A DNA stretch of 12,829 nucleotides from DASYUM01 sp036001225. Lineage in GTDB: Bacteria; Methylomirabilota; Methylomirabilia; Rokubacteriales; DASRDR01. This document shows, piece after piece, positions 6,622 through 12,186 of the stretch. Position 1 is the first letter of the stretch. The number at the start of each line of letters is the position of its first letter. The translations under genes and the position numbers were made by a program. The notes beneath the pieces were generated by a model that saw only the letters and a program-made list of their open reading frames with translations, did not search any database and was not told the origin of the DNA. The stretch is from assembly GCA_036001225.1 (NCBI GenBank), contig DASYUM010000224.1:1-12829 (forward strand). The letters run 5' to 3'.

Positions 6622-6626
6622 CCTCC
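6622..6626 (-). promoter_or_regulatory. Ribosome-binding site fixing the selenoprotein start
   Basis: GGAGG on the minus strand sits five bases before the ATG at 6616. It matters because it places initiation upstream of the in-frame TGA. The GTG right after the TGA (6500-6502), which would give a 60-residue fragment, has no such site. Confidence 0.75.
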
Positions 6627-6664
6627 GTTCGGCGAAAGTGAGAGAGGTGGTGACGGCGGCCTTC

Positions 6665-6694
6665 ATTCTAGGAGAAAGAGCACCGGCGGCTCAA
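6665..6694 (-). promoter_or_regulatory. Sigma70-like promoter for the selenoprotein gene
   Basis: On the minus strand TTGAGC (6694-6689) is followed after exactly 18 bp by TAGAAT (6670-6665), which matches the -10 consensus at five of six positions. It lies between the dioxygenase stop and the CMD start. Transcription would begin near 6658, giving a leader of about 42 nt. This suggests the CMD gene is transcribed independently of the dioxygenase. Confidence 0.55.
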
Positions 6695-6700
6695 GGGCCG

Positions 6701-7183
6701 TCAGTCGCGCCCGAGCACGAAGTCGGACTCCAGCGTCGTCTGGCCCCGCTTCGGATAGAGCTGGGTGACCAGCGGGCGGTGACCGGGCGCGGTGACGCGG
6801 ACGTGGAGGTGAGGCGGGCGGCCGGGGTAGCGGCCGGGGAAATCGGTCTCGTAGCGATAGCGGCCTTCTCCGTCCGCGCGCTGGGTCGCGCGATGGGCAT
6901 CGTCGTAGCGGCCGCTGGCGTCGGCCGACCACCATTCGAGCCGGGCGGCGCCGAGGGCGCCGCAGCCGGCGGCCGAGCGGACGGCGCCCGATACGACCAG
7001 GCCCCGGCCGGTCACCGAGCGCTCGGGGGCGTCGGGAGTGTAGAACGGCCCCTCGGCGTCCGGGCGTGTGGGCGCACACGTCGGCTGGGCGGCCGGCGCC
7101 GGGACGAGCCCCGCCAGAGCCGCCGCGCCCACCAGCCCGGCCACGGCGAGCGCGCGCATCGGTCGTCCAGCTACGGCGCGCAT
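6701..7183 (-). CDS. Exported intradiol ring-cleavage dioxygenase-like protein
   Basis: This is a short (160-residue) member of the intradiol dioxygenase family, which uses Fe(III) to open catechol-type rings between the hydroxyls. All four iron ligands of the family can be matched: Y93 in 'SGRYDD', Y119 in 'PGRYPGR', and H125 and H127 in 'PPHLHVRV'. 'DAEGPFYTPD' near 42-51 is the usual lead-in. The N-terminus is a signal peptide ending near 'APAAQ', so the enzyme acts outside the cytoplasm, unlike classical PcaGH or CatA. It lacks the long N-terminal helical part of catechol dioxygenases. The start is uncertain. ATG at 7183 is used, but ATG at 7159 or 7192 also leave a usable signal sequence, and none has a good ribosome site. 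It diverges from the dehydrogenase gene at 7276. Confidence 0.85.
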   Translation of the reverse strand: MRAVAGRPMRALAVAGLVGAAALAGLVPAPAAQPTCAPTRPDAEGPFYTPDAPERSVTGRGLVVSGAVRSAAGCGALGAARLEWWSADASGRYDDAHRATQRADGEGRYRYETDFPGRYPGRPPHLHVRVTAPGHRPLVTQLYPKRGQTTLESDFVLGRD

Positions 7184-7236
7184 CTCATCCATCGGGCCAG
7201 AATCGCGGCCGAAAATCAAGACGGCCGCGCTCTGCC

Positions 7237-7266
7237 TTGACAGCCCGCGCCGGTGGCGGCTAGGCT
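7237..7266 (+). promoter_or_regulatory. Promoter giving a nearly leaderless dehydrogenase mRNA
   Basis: A perfect TTGACA (7237-7242) and TAGGCT (7261-7266) are spaced by 18 bp. The predicted start of transcription, near 7273, is only about three bases before the ATG at 7276. No purine-rich ribosome site is present, in agreement with leaderless or near-leaderless translation. Confidence 0.55.
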
Positions 7267-7275
7267 CGCGGCGTC

Positions 7276-8253
7276 ATGGCCGGCCTCCGGATCTTCGTGA
7301 CCTGGCCGATGGAGCGCGAGGCGCGCGCGATCCTCGAGCGGGTGGGCTCGGTCGAGACCAGCCCCAGCGAGGGCGAGCTGCCGGCCGAGGCGCTCGCCCG
7401 GGCCGTCGAGCGCGCCGACGCCCTGATCCCCACCGGAGCCCACCGCGTCCCTCCGAGCGTGATCGCCGCCGCCCCCGGCCTCCGCGTCATCGCGGTGGCG
7501 GCGGTGGGCTACAACTTGGTGGACGTCGCCGCCGCCACCGCGCGGGGCATCCTCGTCACCAACACGCCCGGGGTCCTCACCGAGACGACCGCCGACCTGG
7601 CCTGGGCCCTCATGCTGGCCGTGGCCCGGCGGGTGGTCGAGGCCGACCGCTTCGTCCGGGCCGGGCGCTGGACCGGGGTCACCTGGAGCCTGCTCCTGGG
7701 CGACGACGTCCAGCGCTCGACGCTGGGGATCGTCGGACTCGGCCGGATCGGCAAGGCCGTGGCCCGCCGGGCCACCGGGTTCGGAATGCGCGTCGTCTAC
7801 CACAGCCGGCACCCCGACCCCGACGCCGAGGGCCTCGGCGCCGTCTTCCGATCCAAGACCGACCTCCTCCAGGAGGCGGACTTCGTCATCCTGACGGTGC
7901 CGCTCACCCCCGAGACTCGCGGCCTCATCGGAAAGACCGAGCTGGCGCTGATGAAGCCGAGCGCCTACCTGATCAACGTCGCGCGGGGCCCGATCGTGGA
8001 CGAGGCGGCGCTGGCGGCCGCGCTGCGGGCCCGTCAGATCGCCGGCGCCGGGCTCGACGTCTTCGAAGACGAGCCCCGCATCCACCCGGACCTCCTCGCC
8101 CTCGACCAGGTCGTCCTCACGCCCCACATCGGCTCGGCGTCGCGAGCGACCCGGCTGGCCATGGCTACCCGGGCGGCCGAGAACTGTGTCGTGGCGCTCG
8201 AAGGCCGGCGGCCGCCCGATCTCGTCAACCCCGACGCCTGGCGCGGTCGCTAG
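7276..8253 (+). CDS. D-isomer-specific 2-hydroxyacid dehydrogenase (glyoxylate/hydroxypyruvate reductase-like)
   Basis: This 325-residue cytoplasmic NAD(P)H-dependent oxidoreductase interconverts a 2-keto acid and its D-2-hydroxy acid. The cofactor fold shows G154-L-G-R-I-G159. The catalytic residues are R237 in 'NVARGPIVDE', E266 in 'DVFEDEP' and H284 in 'PHIGSAS'. 'AVGYNLVDV' (77-84) and 'NTPGVLTETTADLAWAL' (96-112) are typical of the GyaR/GhrB glyoxylate reductase branch, and length is normal. R178 in 'YHSRHPD', after the cofactor-binding strand, would favour NADPH, but this is inference. The start is ATG at 7276, just after a strong promoter. The M23 peptidase gene follows with its own promoter, so the two are probably separate units. 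The substrate within the glyoxylate/hydroxypyruvate/phenylpyruvate range is not determined. Confidence 0.93.
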   Translation: MAGLRIFVTWPMEREARAILERVGSVETSPSEGELPAEALARAVERADALIPTGAHRVPPSVIAAAPGLRVIAVAAVGYNLVDVAAATARGILVTNTPGVLTETTADLAWALMLAVARRVVEADRFVRAGRWTGVTWSLLLGDDVQRSTLGIVGLGRIGKAVARRATGFGMRVVYHSRHPDPDAEGLGAVFRSKTDLLQEADFVILTVPLTPETRGLIGKTELALMKPSAYLINVARGPIVDEAALAAALRARQIAGAGLDVFEDEPRIHPDLLALDQVVLTPHIGSASRATRLAMATRAAENCVVALEGRRPPDLVNPDAWRGR

Positions 8254-8288
8254 CGCGGCGTGATTCCCCTACGGGGTCGTCGCGAACA

Positions 8289-8318
8289 TTGACCCCGACG
8301 CGACCCGGTGTGTAGGAT
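8289..8318 (+). promoter_or_regulatory. Promoter predicting a leaderless M23 peptidase mRNA
   Basis: TTGACC (8289-8294) and TAGGAT (8313-8318) are spaced by 18 bp. Counting seven bases on from the -10 places transcription start at 8325, the A of the ATG. The AGGA inside the -10 could be mistaken for a ribosome site but would not be in the mRNA. Confidence 0.55.
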
Positions 8319-8324
8319 GCGGTG

Positions 8325-9749
8325 ATGTTCCGCGCCGGGAAGATCTGGCTGGTCCTTCTCGTTCTCGTCGCGGTCGGCGTCGGGTTCGTCGTGTGGCGCC
8401 AGCGCCAGCCGCTGGTGGCGGTGACGCTCGACCCCCCGCTGACCGCGCTCGGCCACCCGAAGCGAACGGTGACCCTCCGCCTCCGCGCCCCGGCCGGCGC
8501 GCTGCGGTCGGTGGAGGCGCGCGTCGTCCAGGACGGAAACGCGCGGACCGTGCTGACCGAGGAGTTCCCGACCGGCGCCCCCCGCGAGGCCGACCGCCCG
8601 CTCACGCTCGACGCGGCCGCCCTCGGGCTCAAGGAGGGGCCGGCCGAGCTGGTGGTCTTCGCGCGCGACGCGCTCTGGCGCCCCCGCCCCGATCCGGGAC
8701 CGCGGCTCACCCACCGCTTCACGGTGGACCTCACGCCGCCCACCCTCGAGCTGCGGTCGGCGACCGGTTACATCAAGCACGCGGGGGCGGGCGTCGCGAT
8801 CTACCGGGTCGGCGGCGCGGTGCGATCGGGCGTCCAGGCCGGCCGCGCCTTCTTCCCGGGGACCGCCGGGCTGACTCAGGACCCGGCCGTCCACGTCGCC
8901 TTCTTCGCGATTCCCTACGGCGACGCCCCGACGCCGCCCACCCTGGTCGCCGAGGACGAGGCCGGCAACCAGCGCGTGATCGGCATTCCGGTGACGTTTC
9001 TGCCGACCCGGTTCCCGAAGGACACCATCAAGCTGACCGAGGCCTTCTTGCAGCGCAAGGTCCCCGAGCTGGCGCCCCAGACGCCGGGGTCGGCGGCCGG
9101 CGACCAGCTCCTGCAGGCCTTCCTCAAGGTGAACCGCCAGGGCCGGCAGGCGGCCGAGGCGAAGATCCGCGAGGTGACCCGGAGCGGCAGCGCGCCGAAG
9201 CCGCTCTGGCAGGGCGTCTTCCGCCAGCAGCCCAACACGAAGGTGTTCGCGAACTTCCCCGAGGAGCGCACCTACAGCTACGACGGCCGGGCCGTGGATA
9301 CCCAATGGCATCTCGGCATCGACCTCGCCTCCAACAAGCAGAGCCCGGTAGAAGCCGCCAACACCGGCCGCGTCGTGTTCACCGGTCCCAACGGGATCTA
9401 CGGGAACATGGTCGTGCTGGATCACGGCCTGGGGCTCTACACGCTCTACGCGCACATGTCGGAGATCGCGGCCAAGGTCGGGCAGACCGTCGGCAAAGGG
9501 GAGCCGCTCGGCCGCAGCGGCGAGACGGGCCTGGCCGGGGGAGACCACCTGCACTTCGCGGTGCTGATCCACGGGGTGTACGCGACGCCGCTCGAGTGGT
9601 GGGACGAGCACTGGATCCGCGATCGGATCGCCAAGCCGCTCGGAGAGGCGGGCGTCACGCTCGCCGGCGTCACCGACGGAGCTCTCGCCCCGGGAGGGGG
9701 GACCCCGGCCCCGGCCGAGCGGCGAGCCCCGCGCGCCCGCCGCCGCTGA
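8325..9749 (+). CDS. Membrane-anchored M23 (LytM-type) metallopeptidase
   Basis: This 474-residue cell-wall hydrolase or regulator has an N-terminal membrane helix at about 7-24, a long extracytoplasmic region (25-310) with beta-rich, Ig-like stretches, and a C-terminal LytM domain (about 325-425). Zinc ligands H329 and D333 ('HLGIDLA') and H410 ('DHLHF') are present, with catalytic H377 in 'YAHMS', so the peptidase looks active. Canonical glycine spacing is seen around 'GIYGNMVVLDHG' and 'VGQTVGKGEPLG'. The tail is Pro/Ala/Arg-rich. It probably cleaves peptidoglycan cross-bridges in the periplasm. ATG at 8325 is preferred over the adjacent GTG at 8322 because the promoter places transcription start at 8325. 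It converges on the small gene at 9815-10021. Confidence 0.92.
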   Translation: MFRAGKIWLVLLVLVAVGVGFVVWRQRQPLVAVTLDPPLTALGHPKRTVTLRLRAPAGALRSVEARVVQDGNARTVLTEEFPTGAPREADRPLTLDAAALGLKEGPAELVVFARDALWRPRPDPGPRLTHRFTVDLTPPTLELRSATGYIKHAGAGVAIYRVGGAVRSGVQAGRAFFPGTAGLTQDPAVHVAFFAIPYGDAPTPPTLVAEDEAGNQRVIGIPVTFLPTRFPKDTIKLTEAFLQRKVPELAPQTPGSAAGDQLLQAFLKVNRQGRQAAEAKIREVTRSGSAPKPLWQGVFRQQPNTKVFANFPEERTYSYDGRAVDTQWHLGIDLASNKQSPVEAANTGRVVFTGPNGIYGNMVVLDHGLGLYTLYAHMSEIAAKVGQTVGKGEPLGRSGETGLAGGDHLHFAVLIHGVYATPLEWWDEHWIRDRIAKPLGEAGVTLAGVTDGALAPGGGTPAPAERRAPRARRR

Positions 9750-9758
9750 GTGCCACGC

Positions 9759-9778
9759 GGGGGCGGTTCGGCGCCCCC
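9759..9778. terminator. Stem-loop between convergent genes
   Basis: GGGGGCG (9759-9765) pairs perfectly with CGCCCCC (9772-9778) around a six-base loop. It lies 9 bp past the peptidase stop and 36 bp past the end of the opposing small gene. That is a natural position for a bidirectional terminator. No T-tract is present. Confidence 0.45.
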
Positions 9779-9814
9779 CGGTGCCCGGTTGCTCCGACAG
9801 GCGCTGAGCCGACC

Positions 9815-10021
9815 TCAGGGACGGGGGGCTGGACCCTCCAGGATCGCCGCCGCCACCGTGCCCAGGATCGCGGCGACGAGCGCGAGCGCCATCACCACGC
9901 GGAGCGGCGTACTGGCGGGCCGGGGTGGACGCCGGAGACCGAGCCAGAGCAGGACGGCGCCGTAGGCCATGAGCCCGACGGCGAGGCCAAGATAGGCGAG
10001 CCGCAGTCCGGTCACGCGCAT
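9815..10021 (-). CDS. Small two-helix membrane protein of unknown function
   Basis: This 68-residue protein has two hydrophobic helices, at about 9-28 and 42-62, joined by an Arg/Pro-rich loop ('LRRPPRPASTPLR'). A basic N-terminus (MRVTGLR) and the loop charge suggest both termini face one side. The ATG at 10021 starts the hydrophobic part. The frame remains open further upstream to 10339, but that stretch has no family-like composition and is rejected. Only a weak AGG lies directly before the ATG. No family is recognised. The hydrophobic pattern and codon bias support a real gene, but size and the weak start keep confidence moderate. Confidence 0.55.
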   Translation of the reverse strand: MRVTGLRLAYLGLAVGLMAYGAVLLWLGLRRPPRPASTPLRVVMALALVAAILGTVAAAILEGPAPRP

Positions 10022-10075
10022 CCTATCGCACGCCGGACTGATCTCGGTCAAGCCGGCGCGGCGGGGCCCTGATGA

Positions 10076-10092
10076 CTCGGTGGACCACCGAG
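10076..10092. other. Perfect 8+1+8 palindrome in an intergenic region
   Basis: CTCGGTGG (10076-10083) and CCACCGAG (10085-10092) are exact inverted copies around a single A. It lies 54 bp upstream of the small two-helix gene and well before the rubredoxin-like gene. It could be an operator for a dimeric regulator or a small hairpin. The rest of 10022-10266 shows no credible gene. It holds a long-range CCCCGGGC/GCCCGGGG repeat pair at 10166-10173 and 10209-10216. Confidence 0.4.
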
Positions 10093-10266
10093 ACGATCCC
10101 GATCGAGCAGTAGCCCGCGCCGCGGTGAGCCCGCGCGGGGAGGCCGGGACGCCGAGGGGCGTGGTCCCCGGGCGTCTCCTTCCTCGGCCCTTCCCCCGAT
10201 CGGCCACCGCCCGGGGCCCTTCCGCCCCGCATCCCTCCGTCGCTTTTCGGCTCGTTCGTCTTCGGC

Positions 10267-10272
10267 TAGAAT
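10267..10272 (+). promoter_or_regulatory. -10 element for the rubredoxin-like gene
   Basis: TAGAAT matches the -10 consensus at five of six positions. No good -35 is visible 17-18 bp upstream, where the sequence is only T-rich. Transcription start near 10279 would give a 19-nt leader before GTG 10298, with GGAGG at 10289-10293 inside it. Confidence 0.4.
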
Positions 10273-10297
10273 AGGGATGGCCCTCACCGGAGGTCCC

Positions 10298-10417
10298 GTG
10301 CAGCTCGTCTGTCGATGTCTGCGCTGCGGTCACATCCACCCGGGACCGATCCCTCCCGAGCGCTGCCCCCGTTGCGGGGCGCCCGGGGAGGAGTTCGAGG
10401 TCGTGGAGGAGGACTGA
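10298..10417 (+). CDS. 39-residue rubredoxin-like zinc/iron-ribbon protein
   Basis: This very short gene encodes 'MQLVCRCLRCGHIHPG', then 'PIPPERCPRCGAPGEEFEVV' and an acidic end. The two knuckles C7-x-x-C10-G and C23-P-x-C26-G, the 'HIHPG' between them and 'GAPGEEFE' match the rubredoxin-like domain found at the end of rubrerythrins. It would hold one iron or zinc with four cysteines. C5 is an extra cysteine. There is no rubrerythrin helical domain, so it is a free mini-domain. The GTG at 10298 follows GGAGG (10289-10293) by four bases. An in-frame ATG at 10277 is less likely, because it sits at or before the predicted transcription start. Whether it carries electrons or is structural is unknown. 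The kinase-BON gene follows after 122 bp. Confidence 0.8.
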   Translation: MQLVCRCLRCGHIHPGPIPPERCPRCGAPGEEFEVVEED

Positions 10418-10464
10418 GGGCTCGTGAGGGCCCGCAGTCTCGGGTGTCTCGCCAGGAGCGGCCT

Positions 10465-10487
10465 CCCTCCCCAGTGAGTGGGGAGGG
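10465..10487. repeat. REP-like hairpin
   Basis: CCCTCCCCA (10465-10473) and TGGGGAGGG (10479-10487) form a perfect 9-bp stem with a GTGAG loop, followed by a tandem-like TCGGGG TCGGGG stretch to 10500. The C-rich/G-rich form with a trailing GGGG-type tail resembles dispersed extragenic palindromes seen in many GC-rich bacteria. It sits between the rubredoxin-like and kinase-BON genes, where it could also end transcription. Only one copy is in this window. Confidence 0.5.
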
Positions 10488-10539
10488 TCGGGGTCGGGGA
10501 GGTTTCGATTGACCCCCCCGTCAGGTCGGGAGGTGCCAC

Positions 10540-11367
10540 ATGGCCATCGTGACGGTCTCGCACGAGATGGGGTCCGGGGGTTCGGAGATCGGCACCGCGC
10601 TCGCCGAGCGGCTGGGCTATCGGTACGTCGACCAGGACATGATCTCCCAGGCCGCGCGGCAGTACGGCGTCGGAGAGGAGAAGCTCTCCCAGATCGATGA
10701 GACGAAGCCCTCCTTCGTCGAGCGATTCGACGTCGAGACCCGGCGCTACATCACGGTTCTCCAGTCAGCCCTCCTCGACGTCGCCGAGCAGGACAACGTG
10801 ATCATCATGGGGCGGGGTGGCCAGGTCCTCCTGCGCGGCATCGCCCACGTCCTCCGGCTTCGGGTCATGGCTCCCTTCGACATGCGGGTGAAGCGGGTGA
10901 TGAAGAAGATGGCCGGGCAGATGGGGGAGACGGTGGACGTCCGCACGACCGCCGAGATGGTGCGGCGCAACGACCAGGAGAAGTTCGGCCGGATGCGCTA
11001 CCTCTACGACGTGGACTGGAGCGATCCTGCGCTCTACGACGTCGTCCTCAACACCGAAAAGCTCTCTCCTGACGCCGGGGTCGAGCTGGCGCTGGGGCTC
11101 CTGCGCCGTCCCGAGCTGGCCGCGACCGAATCGGCCCGCCAGATGGTGCGCGACCGCGCCCTCGCCTCCCGTATCCGCACGGCCCTGGCCGCGCACCCCG
11201 AGACGCGCAAGTACCGGATCAACGTCGAGGCCGATCGGGGCGTCGTCCAGCTCGAGGGCACGGCGGCCCTCGAGCGGGCGTCCGAGGTGGCGCGCACCGT
11301 GCCCGGCGTCGTGGACGTCAAGGCACAGTTGCTGGAAGTGCCGCCGATTCCACCCTTCGTGGCGTGA
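10540..11367 (+). CDS. Cytidylate kinase-like protein fused to a BON domain
   Basis: This 275-residue protein has two parts. Residues 1 to about 195 match the cytidylate-kinase-like family: 'VSHEMGSGGSEIG' (P-loop, 6-18), 'YRYVDQDMI', 'NVIIMGRGGQVLL' (86-98) and 'VKRVMKKMAGQMGE', with arginines R142, R143 and R151 in the lid-like region ('VRRNDQEKFGRM'). Residues about 205-267 form a BON domain ('RIRTALAAHPETRKYRINVE', 'GVVQLEGTAAL', 'ARTVPGVVDVKAQL'), a fold usually linked to membrane or ligand binding. The P-loop keeps G-S-G-G but lacks the usual Lys after the glycines, as in this sub-family. Nucleotide phosphorylation is therefore plausible but unproven. The ATG at 10540 has GGGAGG at 10528-10533, six bases away. 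No signal peptide is present, so the BON domain would be cytoplasmic, which is unusual. Confidence 0.88.
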   Translation: MAIVTVSHEMGSGGSEIGTALAERLGYRYVDQDMISQAARQYGVGEEKLSQIDETKPSFVERFDVETRRYITVLQSALLDVAEQDNVIIMGRGGQVLLRGIAHVLRLRVMAPFDMRVKRVMKKMAGQMGETVDVRTTAEMVRRNDQEKFGRMRYLYDVDWSDPALYDVVLNTEKLSPDAGVELALGLLRRPELAATESARQMVRDRALASRIRTALAAHPETRKYRINVEADRGVVQLEGTAALERASEVARTVPGVVDVKAQLLEVPPIPPFVA

Positions 11368-11368
11368 C

Positions 11369-11385
11369 GGGGGCGGAGCGCCCTC
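11369..11385. terminator. Short stem-loop between convergent genes
   Basis: GGGCG (11371-11375) pairs with CGCCC (11379-11383) around GAG, extended by one G-T and one G-C pair at the base. It fills almost the whole 18-bp gap between the kinase-BON stop and the SPOR gene stop. It may act as a compact bidirectional terminator, although there is no T-tract. Confidence 0.35.
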
Positions 11386-12117
11386 CTACCGCAACTTGAC
11401 GACCCGACTGGCGAGCCCGAACAGGGCCAGCTCCTCGCTTCGCGCGTCGGCGCCGGCCTGGTTGGCGAACTGGCCGTACCGCAGATGATAGGTGACGGCC
11501 GGGCTCGCGTCCTCGTCCACCCGGACCTCGAAGCCACGCGCCCGTACCGCCCGCGCCATCGCCACCGCCTCCCCCAGCGATGCCACGCGGTCCAGCAGAA
11601 CCTCGATGCCGTCCGCCGTCTCCTGCACGCTGCCCCGCCCCAGCTCGCTGGTCGCGCGGCGGGCCTCGCGCGGAGACGGGAAGCCGACGGCCGCGACCAG
11701 GTAGAGGCGGCGGACCTCCTGCTTGCGGAAGCGTACGGTCGCGAAACCGAGCCGGTTGAGCTGATCCTCGATCCGGTCGGCGGCCTCGGCCGAGGTGAAG
11801 GGGCCGCTCTCGAGGACGTAGCGCTCGTCGGGGGGTGGCGGCACCGGCGGGTCAGCGAGAACGGGGGGCGGCACGCCCGGCGCGACCGGGGGCGCGACGG
11901 CGGTCGCTGGAGGCTCGGGCGCGGGCGGTGGCACACCGGCGCCGGCCGGCGCGGGCGCGATGGTGACCGCGGCCGGCATCGGCGCGGCGATCCGCAACGC
12001 GGGATCCCAGACGCCGTCCACCCGACGTTCGAGGATCCACGCGATGATGAACACGATCAGCAGCACGCTCACCAGGCCGAGGGGGACGTGGGCGTAACGA
12101 CGGCCAAGGGATCCCAT
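11386..12117 (-). CDS. Single-pass membrane protein with SPOR-like repeat(s)
   Basis: This 243-residue protein has a short cytoplasmic N-terminus, one membrane helix at about 11-29 ('VPLGLVSVLLIVFIIAWIL') and a Pro/Ala/Val-rich linker (about 42-97). The C-terminal region follows the SPOR pattern: 'YVLESGPFTSAEAADRIEDQ' and 'LNRLGFATVRFRKQEVRRLY' then 'VAAVGFPSPREARRATSEL' (100-159). A second, more diverged repeat spans about 171-243, with 'ASLGEAVAMARAVRARGFEV' and 'YGQFANQAGADARSEEL'. SPOR domains bind denuded peptidoglycan glycans, often at the division septum, so a periplasmic cell-wall role is likely. The ATG at 12117 has GGAG at 12124-12127, six bases away. A longer frame to 12423 overlaps the divergent protease gene and is rejected. 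Confidence 0.85.
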   Translation of the reverse strand: MGSLGRRYAHVPLGLVSVLLIVFIIAWILERRVDGVWDPALRIAAPMPAAVTIAPAPAGAGVPPPAPEPPATAVAPPVAPGVPPPVLADPPVPPPPDERYVLESGPFTSAEAADRIEDQLNRLGFATVRFRKQEVRRLYLVAAVGFPSPREARRATSELGRGSVQETADGIEVLLDRVASLGEAVAMARAVRARGFEVRVDEDASPAVTYHLRYGQFANQAGADARSEELALFGLASRVVKLR

Positions 12118-12134
12118 GCCAGGCTCCGCCTCGA

Positions 12135-12162
12135 TGTTTAGCGGGGGGGAGCGCGAAGTCAA
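12135..12162 (-). promoter_or_regulatory. Possible promoter for the SPOR gene
   Basis: On the minus strand TTGACT (12162-12157) is followed after 16 bp by TAAACA (12140-12135). The -35 is good and the -10 only fair. Transcription would begin near 12128, which leaves a leader of about 12 nt that just includes the GGAG. It lies in the 69-bp divergent gap to the HtrA gene. Confidence 0.35.
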
Positions 12163-12186
12163 GGTTATTTTGGTCGGCGGACGCCC

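Noticed and set aside
8314..8317. AGGA as the ribosome site of the M23 gene.
   Set aside because: It is part of the -10 element TAGGAT and would not be in the mRNA if that promoter is used.
8250..9611. Minus-strand frame opposite the M23 peptidase.
   Set aside because: Shadow frame. The plus strand has all zinc ligands of a LytM domain.
8393..10072. Plus-strand +1 frame of 559 codons over the peptidase.
   Set aside because: Pro/Arg/Gly-rich translation without motifs, out of frame with the peptidase.
10277..10297. ATG at 10277 as start of the rubredoxin-like protein.
   Set aside because: It lies at or before the predicted transcription start and has no spaced ribosome site; GTG 10298 has GGAGG.
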